This document shows, one piece after another, positions 43,672 to 52,413 of a DNA stretch of 64,000 nucleotides. The DNA comes from Paracoccaceae bacterium (lineage in GTDB: Bacteria > Pseudomonadota > Alphaproteobacteria > Rhodobacterales > Rhodobacteraceae), in NCBI GenBank assembly GCA_030148225.1, contig JASBTX010000033.1, positions 62,001-126,000 of the forward strand, written 5' to 3'. The translations under genes were made by a program, and so were the position numbers. Position 1 is the first letter of the stretch. The number at the start of each line of letters is the position of its first letter. The notes below the pieces were generated by a model. That model was not told the DNA's origin, ran no database searches, and saw only the letters and a program-made list of their open reading frames with translations.

Positions 43672-44631
43672 TCAGTTCCCTGCACGCATCCCCTGATCGG
43701 CCTGTTTCGGCCGATCCAGCGCCGGCACCTTGGCTTTCCGATCCCTATTGGGCGTGGCACTCGACATTGCATTCGCCACGAGGCATTCGGCGGGTATCCC
43801 CTCGGCAAAGACAAGTTCCGGCGTGTCGAGCTCGATCTGTAAATAGTCGACCGAGCCGCCTTCGCGTGCGAATACACGCTCTCCGTCGACAAGGTCCTTG
43901 GCCAGCGTCGGCACCTCGGTCAGCACGCCCTTCTTGCTTTCGCGCAGCACGAAAAGGCGGTGTTCGGGGCTGACCATCAGCTCTTCGGCATTCCCATACG
44001 CGCCCTTGGAAATGATGATGGGCGCGACCGCGCCATAGGCCTCGACCGTCTGCGTCAGGACGGAACGCACGGGCCGGACGCCGTGATCGCGGGTCAGCAC
44101 CATATCGTTTTCTTTCAAATCCTCGACCCGGCAATATTCGCCATCACCGGTGGTAATCATCGTCCCCCGGGCAAAACTCAGATGGCCAATATTGGCAAAT
44201 TCCGCATAGCCAGAGTCTGCCTCGGCAGTGATCAGGGTATAATCGGCGCGCGGCTGTATCGGTGTCAGCGGGTGGAAATAAATCTTCTTGCCCACCGACA
44301 GCACCAGCCCGTCAAATGTGATGCCACGCCCGGACATGAATGTCAGGCGCGAGATCGGCGAAATCTTGGTACCCGCGCGCCCGACCTTGGAGCCAGAGGC
44401 AATAACCTGGCGGATTTCGGTATGTTTGCCGGATTTGCGCGCAGCCGATGTGTGGATCAGGGTCCGCAGCTCGGCCTCGGGGTTCAGCCGATAGATATCG
44501 CCGACACAAAGCAGATCGGCATGGGCGATGGCGTCCCCTTCATTGGCACCAAGGTGCACACCGAATTGGGAGGCCTCGTATACTTTGCACGTCTGTTTGA
44601 ATACAGACCTGAACTCAGACTGGAAGCTCAT
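43672..44631 (-). CDS. Hint-domain (Hedgehog/intein-like) protein
   Basis: The 319-residue protein has an N-terminal ~150 residues of unknown fold and a C-terminal Hint_2 domain with SFARGTMITTGDGEYCRVED, VLTRDHGVRPVR and SPEHRLFV. In most roseobacter Hint_2 proteins the domain starts with Cys (CFTPGTLI-type), the residue that launches the N-S acyl shift. Here the aligned residue is Ser152. Whether it can still self-process is uncertain. No signal peptide is obvious. It is convergent with rnr and followed upstream by a 290-base gap. Confidence 0.82.
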   Translation of the reverse strand: MSFQSEFRSVFKQTCKVYEASQFGVHLGANEGDAIAHADLLCVGDIYRLNPEAELRTLIHTSAARKSGKHTEIRQVIASGSKVGRAGTKISPISRLTFMSGRGITFDGLVLSVGKKIYFHPLTPIQPRADYTLITAEADSGYAEFANIGHLSFARGTMITTGDGEYCRVEDLKENDMVLTRDHGVRPVRSVLTQTVEAYGAVAPIIISKGAYGNAEELMVSPEHRLFVLRESKKGVLTEVPTLAKDLVDGERVFAREGGSVDYLQIELDTPELVFAEGIPAECLVANAMSSATPNRDRKAKVPALDRPKQADQGMRAGN

Positions 44632-44921
44632 GCAGCTTACTCTCCAAGGTCAGGTCGTCTGTATCGGTCTGGCGCCCCCACACCATCTGATACTTCATGT
44701 CCACCTAACCCTGTTCCCTCGTTACTGGTTTCACTAAATACTGGTCAACGAAGACGTGGATACGGGCCGATTTGGGTGAAAAAAGGGCACCAACTGGCCA
44801 TTTATCGTAGATAATTGTGTCGATTCCGTTTGATTGTTTCCCGGTGAGATTTTTCAAACGAATCAGTTGCTTGGCGCGATACCGAATCGCATTAACAAAG
44901 CATGAAAGAAAGGACGACATC
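44632..44921. other. Divergent intergenic region between Hint protein and SDR genes
   Basis: No gene is supported here. An inverted repeat CGTTTGA (44827-44833) / TCAAACG (44854-44860) with matching ATT/AAT flanks lies about 60-95 bases upstream of the SDR start and could be an operator or a leader hairpin. AAAGGA at 44909-44914 is the SDR ribosome binding site. Confidence 0.4.
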
Positions 44922-45701
44922 ATGGATCTGGGAATAGCGGGCAAGCGGGCATTCGTATCTGCGTCATCCAAGGGGTTGGGAAAGGGCTGTGCCCAAGCCC
45001 TAGCCGAAGCCGGTGTAGATTTGGTTATCGGCGCGCGTGGCAAAGAGGCGCTCGAGGCGACTGCGGAAGAATTAAGGCAGGCGCATGGAGTCTCTGTGAC
45101 AACGGTCGCCGCTGACATCACCACCGCCGAAGGGCAGGCGATCACGATCGAGGCTGCGGGTGATGTCGATATCCTCGTGACGAACGCGGGCGGCCCGCCC
45201 CCGGGCATGTGGAGCGACTGGAACCGGGATGATTTCATCCGGGCGCTGGACGCGAACATGCTGGCCCCGATTGCCCTGATGAAGGCGATGCTGCCGCATA
45301 TGATGGATCAGGGCTGGGGCCGTATCGTCAATATCACCAGCCAGTCGGTCAAAGCGCCCATCGCGGTTCTGGGCCTGTCCAATTCCGCCCGCGCCGGGCT
45401 GACCGGCTATGTCGCCGGTACGTCCCGGCAGGTGGCAGGGTCAGGTGTGACGATCAACAACCTTCTGCCCGGTATCCATGCCACGGACAGGGCGGTATCG
45501 CTCGATTCCACGGTGGCCAAGGCGCAGGATATCTCGGTCGAGGAGGCCGCGGCCAACCGCGCCAAAACCATCCCGGCAGGTCGCTATGGCACCGCCGCCG
45601 AATTCGGGGCCACCTGCGCCTTTCTCTGTTCGCAGCATGCTGGGTTCATCGTCGGTCAGAACATCCTGCTGGACGGGGGTTCAACCAACATGACGCTCTG
45701 A
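44922..45701 (+). CDS. SDR-family protein lacking the YxxxK pair
   Basis: The 259-residue FabG-like protein has SASSKGLG in place of TGxxxGxG (residues 14-21), NAGGPPPG, and a serine in NITSQSVKAP. The position of YxxxK reads SNSAR (within LGLSNSARAGLTGYVAG), so both catalytic Tyr and Lys are replaced. This variant occurs in a recognised subgroup of SDRs that keeps the fold, and its reaction is unclear. ATG at 44922 has AAAGGA upstream. It overlaps the alkC-like gene by one base. Confidence 0.85.
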   Translation: MDLGIAGKRAFVSASSKGLGKGCAQALAEAGVDLVIGARGKEALEATAEELRQAHGVSVTTVAADITTAEGQAITIEAAGDVDILVTNAGGPPPGMWSDWNRDDFIRALDANMLAPIALMKAMLPHMMDQGWGRIVNITSQSVKAPIAVLGLSNSARAGLTGYVAGTSRQVAGSGVTINNLLPGIHATDRAVSLDSTVAKAQDISVEEAAANRAKTIPAGRYGTAAEFGATCAFLCSQHAGFIVGQNILLDGGSTNMTL

Positions 45702-46834
45702 TGCAGGGGGAACGGTTCAGCCTCAGGGATCACCTCTTTAACGACACTACAATCGGTGATCTCGCCGATCTCTTTGCGACTGCGGATGACGGTTTCGACC
45801 GCGACGGGTTTCATCGCCGGGTCATGGCGGCACTGCCACCGCTGGAACTGAAGGCGCGGCAGGCGATGATCGCGCGGGAACTGGCGGTGGAACTGGGCGA
45901 TGATTTCCCCCGGGCCGCCGCAGCAATCCGGCGCGCCCTGCCACCACCCCTTGACCCGACGCTACGCGATGAAGATTTCGGGCGGTTTATCTTTGCCCCG
46001 CTGGGCGATTTCATTGTCTCGCACGGGATGGCGGCACATCCCGACCTGTCGCTGAACCTGATCGAAGAGGTGACACAGCGGTTTTCGATGGAATTCGCGC
46101 TGCGCCCTTTTTTGAACCGCTGGCCGGACAAGGTGCTAGACAGACTGGAACACTGGGCCGGACATGACCATTATCATGTCCGCCGCCTCGTCAGCGAAGG
46201 GACGCGCCCAAGGCTGCCATGGGGTGAAAAGATCACACTGGATCCCACGGTGGCGCTGCCGCTCCTGGATCGGCTTCATGCCGACCCGACGCGCTATGTA
46301 ACGCGATCAGTTGCCAATCACCTGAATGATATCGCCCGGCTAAATCCCGATCTGGTCTATACGGCGCTGACCCGCTGGGCCGGTGTGGGCAGGCAGGATG
46401 ACAAAGAACTCGTATGGATAACGCGCCATGCCCTCAGGACACTGATCAAGCAAGGGGCGGCAGGGGCGATGGCGCTGCTGGGGTACCAGATCGACGCCGA
46501 AATACAGCTGTCGGATTTAGAATTGTCGACGGATCCGGTTGAAATCGGGTCGGCCCTGACATTCGGCTTCGTCCTGACGGCGGCTGAACGAACACCCGTC
46601 CTTGTCGATTTTGTCATCCGGTTCGCGCGGCCCAATGGCGCGCAGGTGCCGCGTGTGTTCAAGCTGAAACAGGCGGTCATTCAGCCCGGACAATCCCTGA
46701 TCATGCAGAAGACCCACCGGTTCAGGGGTAACGCCACGACCTTTACGCTCTGGCCCGGGCCGCACCGGCTGGGTATTCAGGTCAATGGCCGGGTTCTGGC
46801 CGAGCACGACTTTACCCTGACAGAGGCAGAGTGA
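45701..46834 (+). CDS. AlkC-type DNA alkylation repair protein
   Basis: The 377-residue protein contains HEAT-like helical repeats (about residues 60-260) of the AlkC/AlkD glycosylase superfamily. The conserved stretch HYHVRRLVSEGTRPRLPWG..I is characteristic of AlkC. The C-terminal ~100 residues form a beta-rich, Ig-like extension (SALTFGFVLTAAERTPVLVDFVI) found in some AlkC proteins. AlkC removes 3-methyladenine and 3-methylcytosine type lesions without base flipping. Translation is coupled to the preceding SDR gene, a pairing whose meaning is not clear. Confidence 0.88.
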   Translation: MQGERFSLRDHLFNDTTIGDLADLFATADDGFDRDGFHRRVMAALPPLELKARQAMIARELAVELGDDFPRAAAAIRRALPPPLDPTLRDEDFGRFIFAPLGDFIVSHGMAAHPDLSLNLIEEVTQRFSMEFALRPFLNRWPDKVLDRLEHWAGHDHYHVRRLVSEGTRPRLPWGEKITLDPTVALPLLDRLHADPTRYVTRSVANHLNDIARLNPDLVYTALTRWAGVGRQDDKELVWITRHALRTLIKQGAAGAMALLGYQIDAEIQLSDLELSTDPVEIGSALTFGFVLTAAERTPVLVDFVIRFARPNGAQVPRVFKLKQAVIQPGQSLIMQKTHRFRGNATTFTLWPGPHRLGIQVNGRVLAEHDFTLTEAE

Positions 46835-46908
46835 TCCGGATGCTTGCCCAAGTTCCGCGTGGCTGATACCCCTGTCCTCTGAACTTGATCGAAAAGGTCG
46901 GAAATTAC

Positions 46909-47991
46909 GTGGATCAGGCCGAAAGCCCCAGATTATCCGTCAGGAATCTGTCACGCTCGTTCGACGGCCGCCGCGTCGTCGACGACGTGTCCTTTGATGT
47001 GCATCCCGGTCAGGTCCTCAGCCTGCTGGGGCCATCGGGATGCGGCAAATCCACGACGCTCAGAATGATCGCTGGTGTTGACGACAGCGAAACGGGCATG
47101 ATCGAGGTTGATGGCCAGACGGTTTTCTCGCCGGAACTGTCGCTGCCGCCCGAGGCGCGCTCAATCGGACTGATGTTTCAGGATTTCGCACTGTTTCCGC
47201 ATCTGAGTGTCGCCGACAATATCGGGTTTGGCCTTTCTGGCGGGCGCAGGGCCAAGGCCGACCGGATCAAGGAGATGCTGGAAAGGGTCAGCATGGCCGG
47301 GTTCGGCGATGCCTATCCGCATCAGCTGTCAGGCGGTGAACAACAGCGTGTCGCATTGGCGCGCGCCGTGGCACCCCGGCCACGGATCATGCTGATGGAT
47401 GAGCCTTTTTCCGGCCTCGACAACCGGTTGCGGGACGAGATTCGCGATGCCACGCTCGAGGTGCTCAAGGATGAGGGTGCCGCCGTCGTCCTTGTCACGC
47501 ATGAACCGGACGAAGCGATGCGGATGAGCGATCAGATCGCGCTGATGCGCCTTGGCCGGATCGTGCAGCAGGCCGCACCCTACAACATTTATAACGCTCC
47601 TGCCGACCGTAAGGCGGCGGCGTTCTTTTCCGATCTGAACATCATCAAAGGCGTCGTTCAGGGGGCCCTGACATCCACGCCATTCGGCGATTTTCTGACG
47701 CCGGGTCACCCCGATGGAACGCATATTGAAATCGCCATCCGGCCCCAGCATCTGCGGGTGGATTTCAACCGCAAGGGTCGTGGCCCGAACCCAACGCCAC
47801 AGGATGGCGTTCCTGCCCGCGGCATCGTCCGCCGGGCACGGTTCATGGGCCGCGAAAGCCTTGTCGAGTTCCGGATGGAGGCCGACGGTTCCGTCCTGCG
47901 CGCCACGGTTCCCGGTGTCTTTTTGCCCGCCGAGGGCACGCCGCTTTTCCTGTCGCTCCGGCGCGACCGCTGTTTCGTCTTTGCCGCCTGA
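46909..47991 (+). CDS. ABC transporter ATP-binding protein, orphan, FbpC/PotA-like
   Basis: The ~360-residue ATPase has Walker A GPSGCGKST, the signature LSGGEQQRVALARA, Walker B IMLMDEPFSGLD, the switch His in VTHEPDEAM, and a C-terminal TOBE-like domain (about residues 270-360). It resembles importers of iron(III), sulfate, spermidine or sugars. No permease or binding-protein gene is adjacent, so its partners are elsewhere. GTG at 46909 follows GAAAAGG; an earlier TTG at 46885 is possible. It is transcribed in the same direction as its neighbours but with separate spacing. Confidence 0.87.
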   Translation: MDQAESPRLSVRNLSRSFDGRRVVDDVSFDVHPGQVLSLLGPSGCGKSTTLRMIAGVDDSETGMIEVDGQTVFSPELSLPPEARSIGLMFQDFALFPHLSVADNIGFGLSGGRRAKADRIKEMLERVSMAGFGDAYPHQLSGGEQQRVALARAVAPRPRIMLMDEPFSGLDNRLRDEIRDATLEVLKDEGAAVVLVTHEPDEAMRMSDQIALMRLGRIVQQAAPYNIYNAPADRKAAAFFSDLNIIKGVVQGALTSTPFGDFLTPGHPDGTHIEIAIRPQHLRVDFNRKGRGPNPTPQDGVPARGIVRRARFMGRESLVEFRMEADGSVLRATVPGVFLPAEGTPLFLSLRRDRCFVFAA

Positions 47992-48074
47992 CCCTGCGCG
48001 GTGACCTGCCGACCTGCACGATGGGTCTTTGTCTTTGACCGATCTGGCCATACAATCGACGCATTGAGGTAAAG

Positions 48075-49337
48075 ATGCGCATTCTCCGGTCACTATCCCT
48101 GTTCATTTTCGCCTGGGCCATTCCCGAAACGGGATCGGCGCAGCTGGTCGAGCGCTCGGTCAGGCCCATCCCCCGGCTGACGCTGAACCAGCCGGTGCTG
48201 GTGTCGCAAAACCCCGCCGGTTTCGATCGCTGGCTGAACGGGTTCATGGCCCGCGCAGCCCAGCGCGGCATTTCGGACAAGACATTGACCAAAGTGCGCG
48301 CCGCCATCGAATACCTGCCCGAAACCATCAAGAAGGATCGCCGCCAGTCCGAATTCAGCAAAGCGCTGTGGGAATATCTGGACACGGCCGTATCGCCTGA
48401 ACGCATCCGGCTGGGCAAATCGGCCGCGCGCAAACGCAAGCGGCTCCTGAACCGGATCGAGCGCACCTATGGTGTCGAGGCCGAGATTCTGGTCGCCATC
48501 TGGGGGCTTGAATCCTCATTCGGCACCTTCCGGGGCAAGGTCCATATCCTCTCAAGCCTCGCCACTCTGGCTTTTGAGGGGCGGCGCGCGAAGTTCTTTG
48601 AGGAACAGCTGATCGCGGCATTGGTGATCATTGAACAGGGGCATGTCACCCCCGCCCGTATGAAAGGCAGCTGGGCGGGGGGCATGGGCCATACACAGTT
48701 CATCCCCACCAGTTTCCTGTCGCATGCCGTTGACTTCAAAAAAGATGGCAAGCGCGACATCTGGTCGGACGATCCGACCGATGCGCTGGCCTCGGCGGCG
48801 TCTTACCTCAGATCCGTCGGCTGGACCCCCGGACAGCCATGGGGGATGGAGGTCAGGCTGCCCGACGGTTTCGACAATGGCCAGATCGGCCTGAAAAACA
48901 AGAAATCCGCCGCCGCATGGTCCAAATTGGGTGTGCGCCGGATGGATGGCAAGAAAATCCCCAACAAGGGGCCGGTGGCCATTATCATGCCCGCGGGAAC
49001 ACGTGGCGCGGCCTTTGCCGTTTTCGAGAATTTCAGCGTGATCAAGCGCTATAACAACTCGGATGCTTATGCGATTGCCATCGGTCATCTGGCCGACCGC
49101 ATTCAGGGGGGCGACCCGATCAAGGCCGGATGGCCGCGCGACGACCGCAGGCTGACGCGCAAGGAAATCCGTCAGCTTCAGCGCCTGCTGATCCGGCGCG
49201 GTTATGATACGGGCGGAACCGACGGCAAGGTCGGGCCCAAAACACGTTCTGCCGTGCGTGAATATCAGACCAGCCAGGGCCTGCCGCCCGATGGCTATGT
49301 CTCGATCTTTATTCTGGAGCATATCCGCAAAAACTAA
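48075..49337 (+). CDS. Lytic murein transglycosylase, MltB family with peptidoglycan-binding domain
   Basis: The 420-residue exported enzyme has a short signal sequence, an SLT/MltB catalytic domain (about residues 45-335) with the catalytic Glu in AIWGLESSFGTF and GSWAGGMGHTQFIPTSFL, and a C-terminal PG_binding_1 domain (about 355-418: IRQLQRLLIRRGYDTGGTDGKVGPKTRSAVREYQ). It cleaves the glycan strand to give 1,6-anhydro-muramyl ends. A candidate hairpin terminator follows directly. Confidence 0.95.
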   Translation: MRILRSLSLFIFAWAIPETGSAQLVERSVRPIPRLTLNQPVLVSQNPAGFDRWLNGFMARAAQRGISDKTLTKVRAAIEYLPETIKKDRRQSEFSKALWEYLDTAVSPERIRLGKSAARKRKRLLNRIERTYGVEAEILVAIWGLESSFGTFRGKVHILSSLATLAFEGRRAKFFEEQLIAALVIIEQGHVTPARMKGSWAGGMGHTQFIPTSFLSHAVDFKKDGKRDIWSDDPTDALASAASYLRSVGWTPGQPWGMEVRLPDGFDNGQIGLKNKKSAAAWSKLGVRRMDGKKIPNKGPVAIIMPAGTRGAAFAVFENFSVIKRYNNSDAYAIAIGHLADRIQGGDPIKAGWPRDDRRLTRKEIRQLQRLLIRRGYDTGGTDGKVGPKTRSAVREYQTSQGLPPDGYVSIFILEHIRKN

Positions 49338-49338
49338 C

Positions 49339-49370
49339 GGGCGTCCCACCCAGCAAGGTAAGACGCCCTT
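49339..49370 (+). terminator. Possible terminator after the transglycosylase gene
   Basis: GGGCGTC (49339-49345) and GACGCCC (49362-49368) form 7-bp arms with a 16-base loop immediately after the stop codon, followed by TT. The long loop and short T-run make it weak. Confidence 0.4.
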
Positions 49371-49564
49371 AGTCAACCCCCGGTGCCACGAGCTGGGTGG
49401 GGGCAATGAAAATCGCAGCACCGGGGCTAGCGCTTTCGCTATGAGGCATGTATCGCCGCCAATCCGGGCCGTATGACGGTGGGTCAAAGGAATTCAGGCG
49501 GTCATTTCACGACGAAATTACGGCAGCGCTTGATTCTTTAACCATTCCGGGCAAGCATCAGGCC

Positions 49565-49909
49565 ATGACGATCCACGCGCCCACGCCATTCCCGCACAAA
49601 CCCCCGCCTGACATTGTCCATTTTCACCGGCTCGAACTGATGCCGATCATGTCGCTTTACGGTCGGATGGTCGCGGCTGGCGAGTGGCGTGATTACGGAA
49701 TTTCCGGCCTGAGGGACGTGGCGATATTCTCGATCTTCCGCCGCACGGCCGAGCATCCGATCTACCGGATCGAAAAACGCCCAAAACTCGCCAACCGTCA
49801 GGGGCAGTATTCGGTGATCGGCATGGATGGCCAGATCCTCAAGCGCGGATCAGACCTGAAAACCGTGTTGCGGGTGCTGGAACGCAAACTGATCCGTGTC
49901 GTCGACTGA
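49565..49909 (+). CDS. DUF2794 family protein
   Basis: The 114-residue soluble protein has the conserved core FHRLELMPIMSLYGRMVAAGEWRDYGI..DVAIFSIFRR and IEKRPKLANRQGQYSV. The family is confined largely to alphaproteobacteria and has no known function. ATG at 49565 gives the family N-terminus; the frame is open for another 39 codons upstream without similarity. It precedes the tandem Lin0512-like genes. Confidence 0.87.
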   Translation: MTIHAPTPFPHKPPPDIVHFHRLELMPIMSLYGRMVAAGEWRDYGISGLRDVAIFSIFRRTAEHPIYRIEKRPKLANRQGQYSVIGMDGQILKRGSDLKTVLRVLERKLIRVVD

Positions 49910-49974
49910 CAGCAACCCTTGACCAGACCAATCTTTTGCGGAACGTGGCCCCGCAGGATGACCTCGGGGGCAAC

Positions 49975-50325
49975 ATGGCGCTGAAACGCATATTGACAGA
50001 ATTTGGCATGGGCTCATCGCTCAGGCGGCGCGACTATACCGCCGCCGCCGAACGCGCGATCAGGGATGCGCTCTGGCACAATTCCATCGATCCGGCTGGT
50101 GTGTTCGGGCTGGAGAAATCCGATATGATCATTCGCGCCGTGATTGGTGTGCAGGAACCCGATGCGGTGGATACCGCCCGGCTTGCGGCACTCTTTCCCT
50201 ATGGCGATGTCACCGTCACCACGCAGCATGGCGGTATGGATGTCGAAAAACCCGACGGATCGGGCAGCACGATCATCGCCAATGCCGCGATCACCGTCTT
50301 TCTCGATCTGGAGCCTGCAGAATGA
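49975..50325 (+). CDS. Lin0512-family protein, first of a tandem pair
   Basis: The 116-residue protein opens KRILTEFGMGSSLRRRDYTAAAERAIRDAL and ends with a beta-rich part containing VQEP, LFPYGDVTVTTQHGG and GSGSTIIANAAITVFLDL. This pattern belongs to the Lin0512 family (PF09585), which has no assigned function. It overlaps its paralogue by 4 bases. The conserved N-terminal motif GMGssLxRRDYTxAAxRAxxDAL is shared by both copies. Confidence 0.83.
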   Translation: MALKRILTEFGMGSSLRRRDYTAAAERAIRDALWHNSIDPAGVFGLEKSDMIIRAVIGVQEPDAVDTARLAALFPYGDVTVTTQHGGMDVEKPDGSGSTIIANAAITVFLDLEPAE

Positions 50326-50684
50326 CCCGCCGCCTGATTCTGGAAATGGGCATGGGCAACAGCCTTTATCGCCGCGATTACACCACCGCCGCCTGCCGCG
50401 CCGTGAATGACGCGCTGCGCCATTCCTCGATTGCGCTTTTCAAATCGCTGGGTATCGACAGTTCGGAAATGCAGGTCAGGGTAACAATCGCCGTCGCTGA
50501 ACCTGATCAGGTTGATATCAGCCGGGTCGCACGCGAATTGCCGCGTGGTAAGCCCGAGGTGAATGTCGTGCAGGGCGGGCTGGATGTGATTGACCCGGAT
50601 GACGATATTCATCACGTCATCGCCACCGCCGCGATCGAGGCGATTGTGCCTGTCAGCCCCGATGACTGGCAGCGGGCGACGTAG
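50322..50684 (+). CDS. Lin0512-family protein, second of a tandem pair
   Basis: The 120-residue paralogue of the preceding gene starts RRLILEMGMGNSLYRRDYTTAACRAVNDALRHSS and ends VVQGGLDVIDPDDDIHHVIATAAIEAIVPV. The two are clearly related but far from identical, so the duplication is old and both are probably needed, perhaps as a heteromer. A heat-shock-type promoter for hslV begins just after its stop. Confidence 0.83.
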   Translation: MTRRLILEMGMGNSLYRRDYTTAACRAVNDALRHSSIALFKSLGIDSSEMQVRVTIAVAEPDQVDISRVARELPRGKPEVNVVQGGLDVIDPDDDIHHVIATAAIEAIVPVSPDDWQRAT

Positions 50685-50702
50685 CGTCAGCAGTGCTCTG
50701 CC

Positions 50703-50731
50703 CTTGTGCGGAATGCATCACCCCTCCATAT
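50703..50731 (+). promoter_or_regulatory. Candidate sigma-32 (RpoH) promoter for hslV
   Basis: CTTGTG (50703-50708), a 17-base spacer and CCATAT (50726-50731) match the alphaproteobacterial heat-shock promoter pattern. It stands 29 bases upstream of the hslV start, which agrees with HslUV being heat-shock induced. Confidence 0.5.
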
Positions 50732-50759
50732 ACGGACACAAAGCGAACAGGAGTTGTCG

Positions 50760-51317
50760 ATGAACGGGCAGGATTTTCCGGGCTGGCATGGTACAACCAT
50801 CATCGGGGTGAAAAAGGCCGGTCAGGTGGTAATCGCCGGTGACGGTCAGGTCAGCCTTGGCCAGACCGTGATCAAGGGAACGGCGCGCAAGGTGCGCAGG
50901 TTGTCGCCCGGCGGGTTTGACGTGATCGCGGGCTTTGCCGGGTCTACCGCCGATGCTTTCACCCTGCTGGAACGGCTTGAATCCAAGCTCGAAGCGACGC
51001 CGGGTCAGCTTGCCCGCGCATCGGTCGAACTGGCCAAGGACTGGCGCACCGACAAATACCTGCAAAAGCTCGAGGCGATGCTGATCGTTTCGGACGGCAA
51101 GGAAATCTTCGTCATTACCGGCGCAGGTGATGTGCTGGAGCCCGAGCATGACGTCACCGCCATCGGGTCGGGTGGAAACTATGCGCTGGCCGCAGCGCGT
51201 GGAATGATGGACAGCGACATGACAGCCGAGGATATCGCCCGCAAATCGATGGCCATCGCCGCGGATATCTGTGTCTATACCAACGGCAACCTGACCGTTG
51301 AGACGATTTCAGCCTGA
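50760..51317 (+). CDS. hslV: HslV, peptidase subunit of the HslUV (ClpYQ) protease
   Basis: The 185-residue N-terminal-nucleophile threonine peptidase forms double hexamers capped by HslU. The catalytic Thr is in [32 protein letters not shown] and the [14 protein letters not shown] region are standard. ATG at 50760 has AGGAG at proper distance. Unusually, a membrane-protein gene lies between it and hslU. Confidence 0.97.
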   Translation: MNGQDFPGWHGTTIIGVKKAGQVVIAGDGQVSLGQTVIKGTARKVRRLSPGGFDVIAGFAGSTADAFTLLERLESKLEATPGQLARASVELAKDWRTDKYLQKLEAMLIVSDGKEIFVITGAGDVLEPEHDVTAIGSGGNYALAAARGMMDSDMTAEDIARKSMAIAADICVYTNGNLTVETISA

Positions 51318-51330
51318 AAAGGAAGAGAGC

Positions 51331-52413
51331 ATGTCGGTAGAAGATGACGATCTGCGCGCGGCGGTTGCCTCGGGCGTGATATCCGAGGCACAGGCCGCCG
51401 CGCTGACCAATCTGGCGGATGTGCGTCGTGGTGTGCGCGAGGCCACCGCGCAGATCGAAGAACCCTTTGAGCTTTTTCGCGGTTTCAACGAGATCTTCAT
51501 CGTGGTCGGGCTGATTATCCTCTATGGCGGCTGGCTTGCCTTTTCCGGTCTGCAGATCTTTGACATTTTCAGCGACGATCCCGTGTCGACCAACCTGATC
51601 GTCTATGGCCTGATTTCGCTGGTCGTCACCATCGGCCTGACCGGATATTTCACACTCAAACGGCGGATGATCGCGCCGTCGATCCTGCTGTCGATGATTT
51701 TTCTCGCTTCATCCTATCAGACCGCCGCCGGGTTTGTTGTGGGCTTCACGCCCGGTGAATACTCGACACCGCTGATCATGACGGGCTTCGCGTTTTTCAC
51801 GCTGCTGGCTTACTGGTATTGGTGCCGCATACCCTTTGTCATGCTGCTGATGGCGCTGAACGTCTTTGCCTTCTTTACCTTCCTGTTCATTGTCGATGAC
51901 AACAGCGCGCCTGATCTCGCCGATCTGTTCCTCTTGTCGAACGAGGGGCCGTTTGCCGTGATCACCTTTGTTCTGGGGCTGGTCGGCTTTGCCATCGCCA
52001 TGCGCTTTGATATGAGCGACCCGCACCGCGTGACCCGCCGCTCGGTCAACGGTTTCTGGCTGCATGTCATCGCCGCGCCCGCCATCGTAAACACCATCGC
52101 GCTGACACTCTTTGAATCTGGTCGCGCGGTGGATCAGGCCATTTTGCTGGCCTTTCTGATCCTGATGGCCGTCGTGGCACTGATTATCGACCGGCGGTCA
52201 TTCCTGATATCCGGGGTCGGCTATGTCGTTGCCCTTTCGGTAACGGTGATGGAGGGCGGCGCGGCGCTGGCGGTGCTGTTGCTGGGTCTGATCCTGATCC
52301 TGCTGGGTGCCAATTGGGAACGGTTCCGCAGCACCATTCTGAATATCCTCCCGCCATTTCCCGGCAAATCGAAACTGCCACCCTGGAACCAGATCAGCGG
52401 GGATGCCGCATGA
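51331..52413 (+). CDS. Polytopic membrane protein between hslV and hslU
   Basis: The 360-residue protein has a soluble N-terminal ~60 residues ([24 protein letters not shown], resembling the short helical start of DUF2157-type proteins) and about nine to ten membrane segments. It ends in a proline-rich cytoplasmic tail ([15 protein letters not shown]). ATG at 51331 has AAGGAAG upstream. It is 13 bases after hslV and overlaps hslU by 4 bases, so it is translated together with the protease. No function is known to me. Confidence 0.75.
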   Translation: MSVEDDDLRAAVASGVISEAQAAALTNLADVRRGVREATAQIEEPFELFRGFNEIFIVVGLIILYGGWLAFSGLQIFDIFSDDPVSTNLIVYGLISLVVTIGLTGYFTLKRRMIAPSILLSMIFLASSYQTAAGFVVGFTPGEYSTPLIMTGFAFFTLLAYWYWCRIPFVMLLMALNVFAFFTFLFIVDDNSAPDLADLFLLSNEGPFAVITFVLGLVGFAIAMRFDMSDPHRVTRRSVNGFWLHVIAAPAIVNTIALTLFESGRAVDQAILLAFLILMAVVALIIDRRSFLISGVGYVVALSVTVMEGGAALAVLLLGLILILLGANWERFRSTILNILPPFPGKSKLPPWNQISGDAA

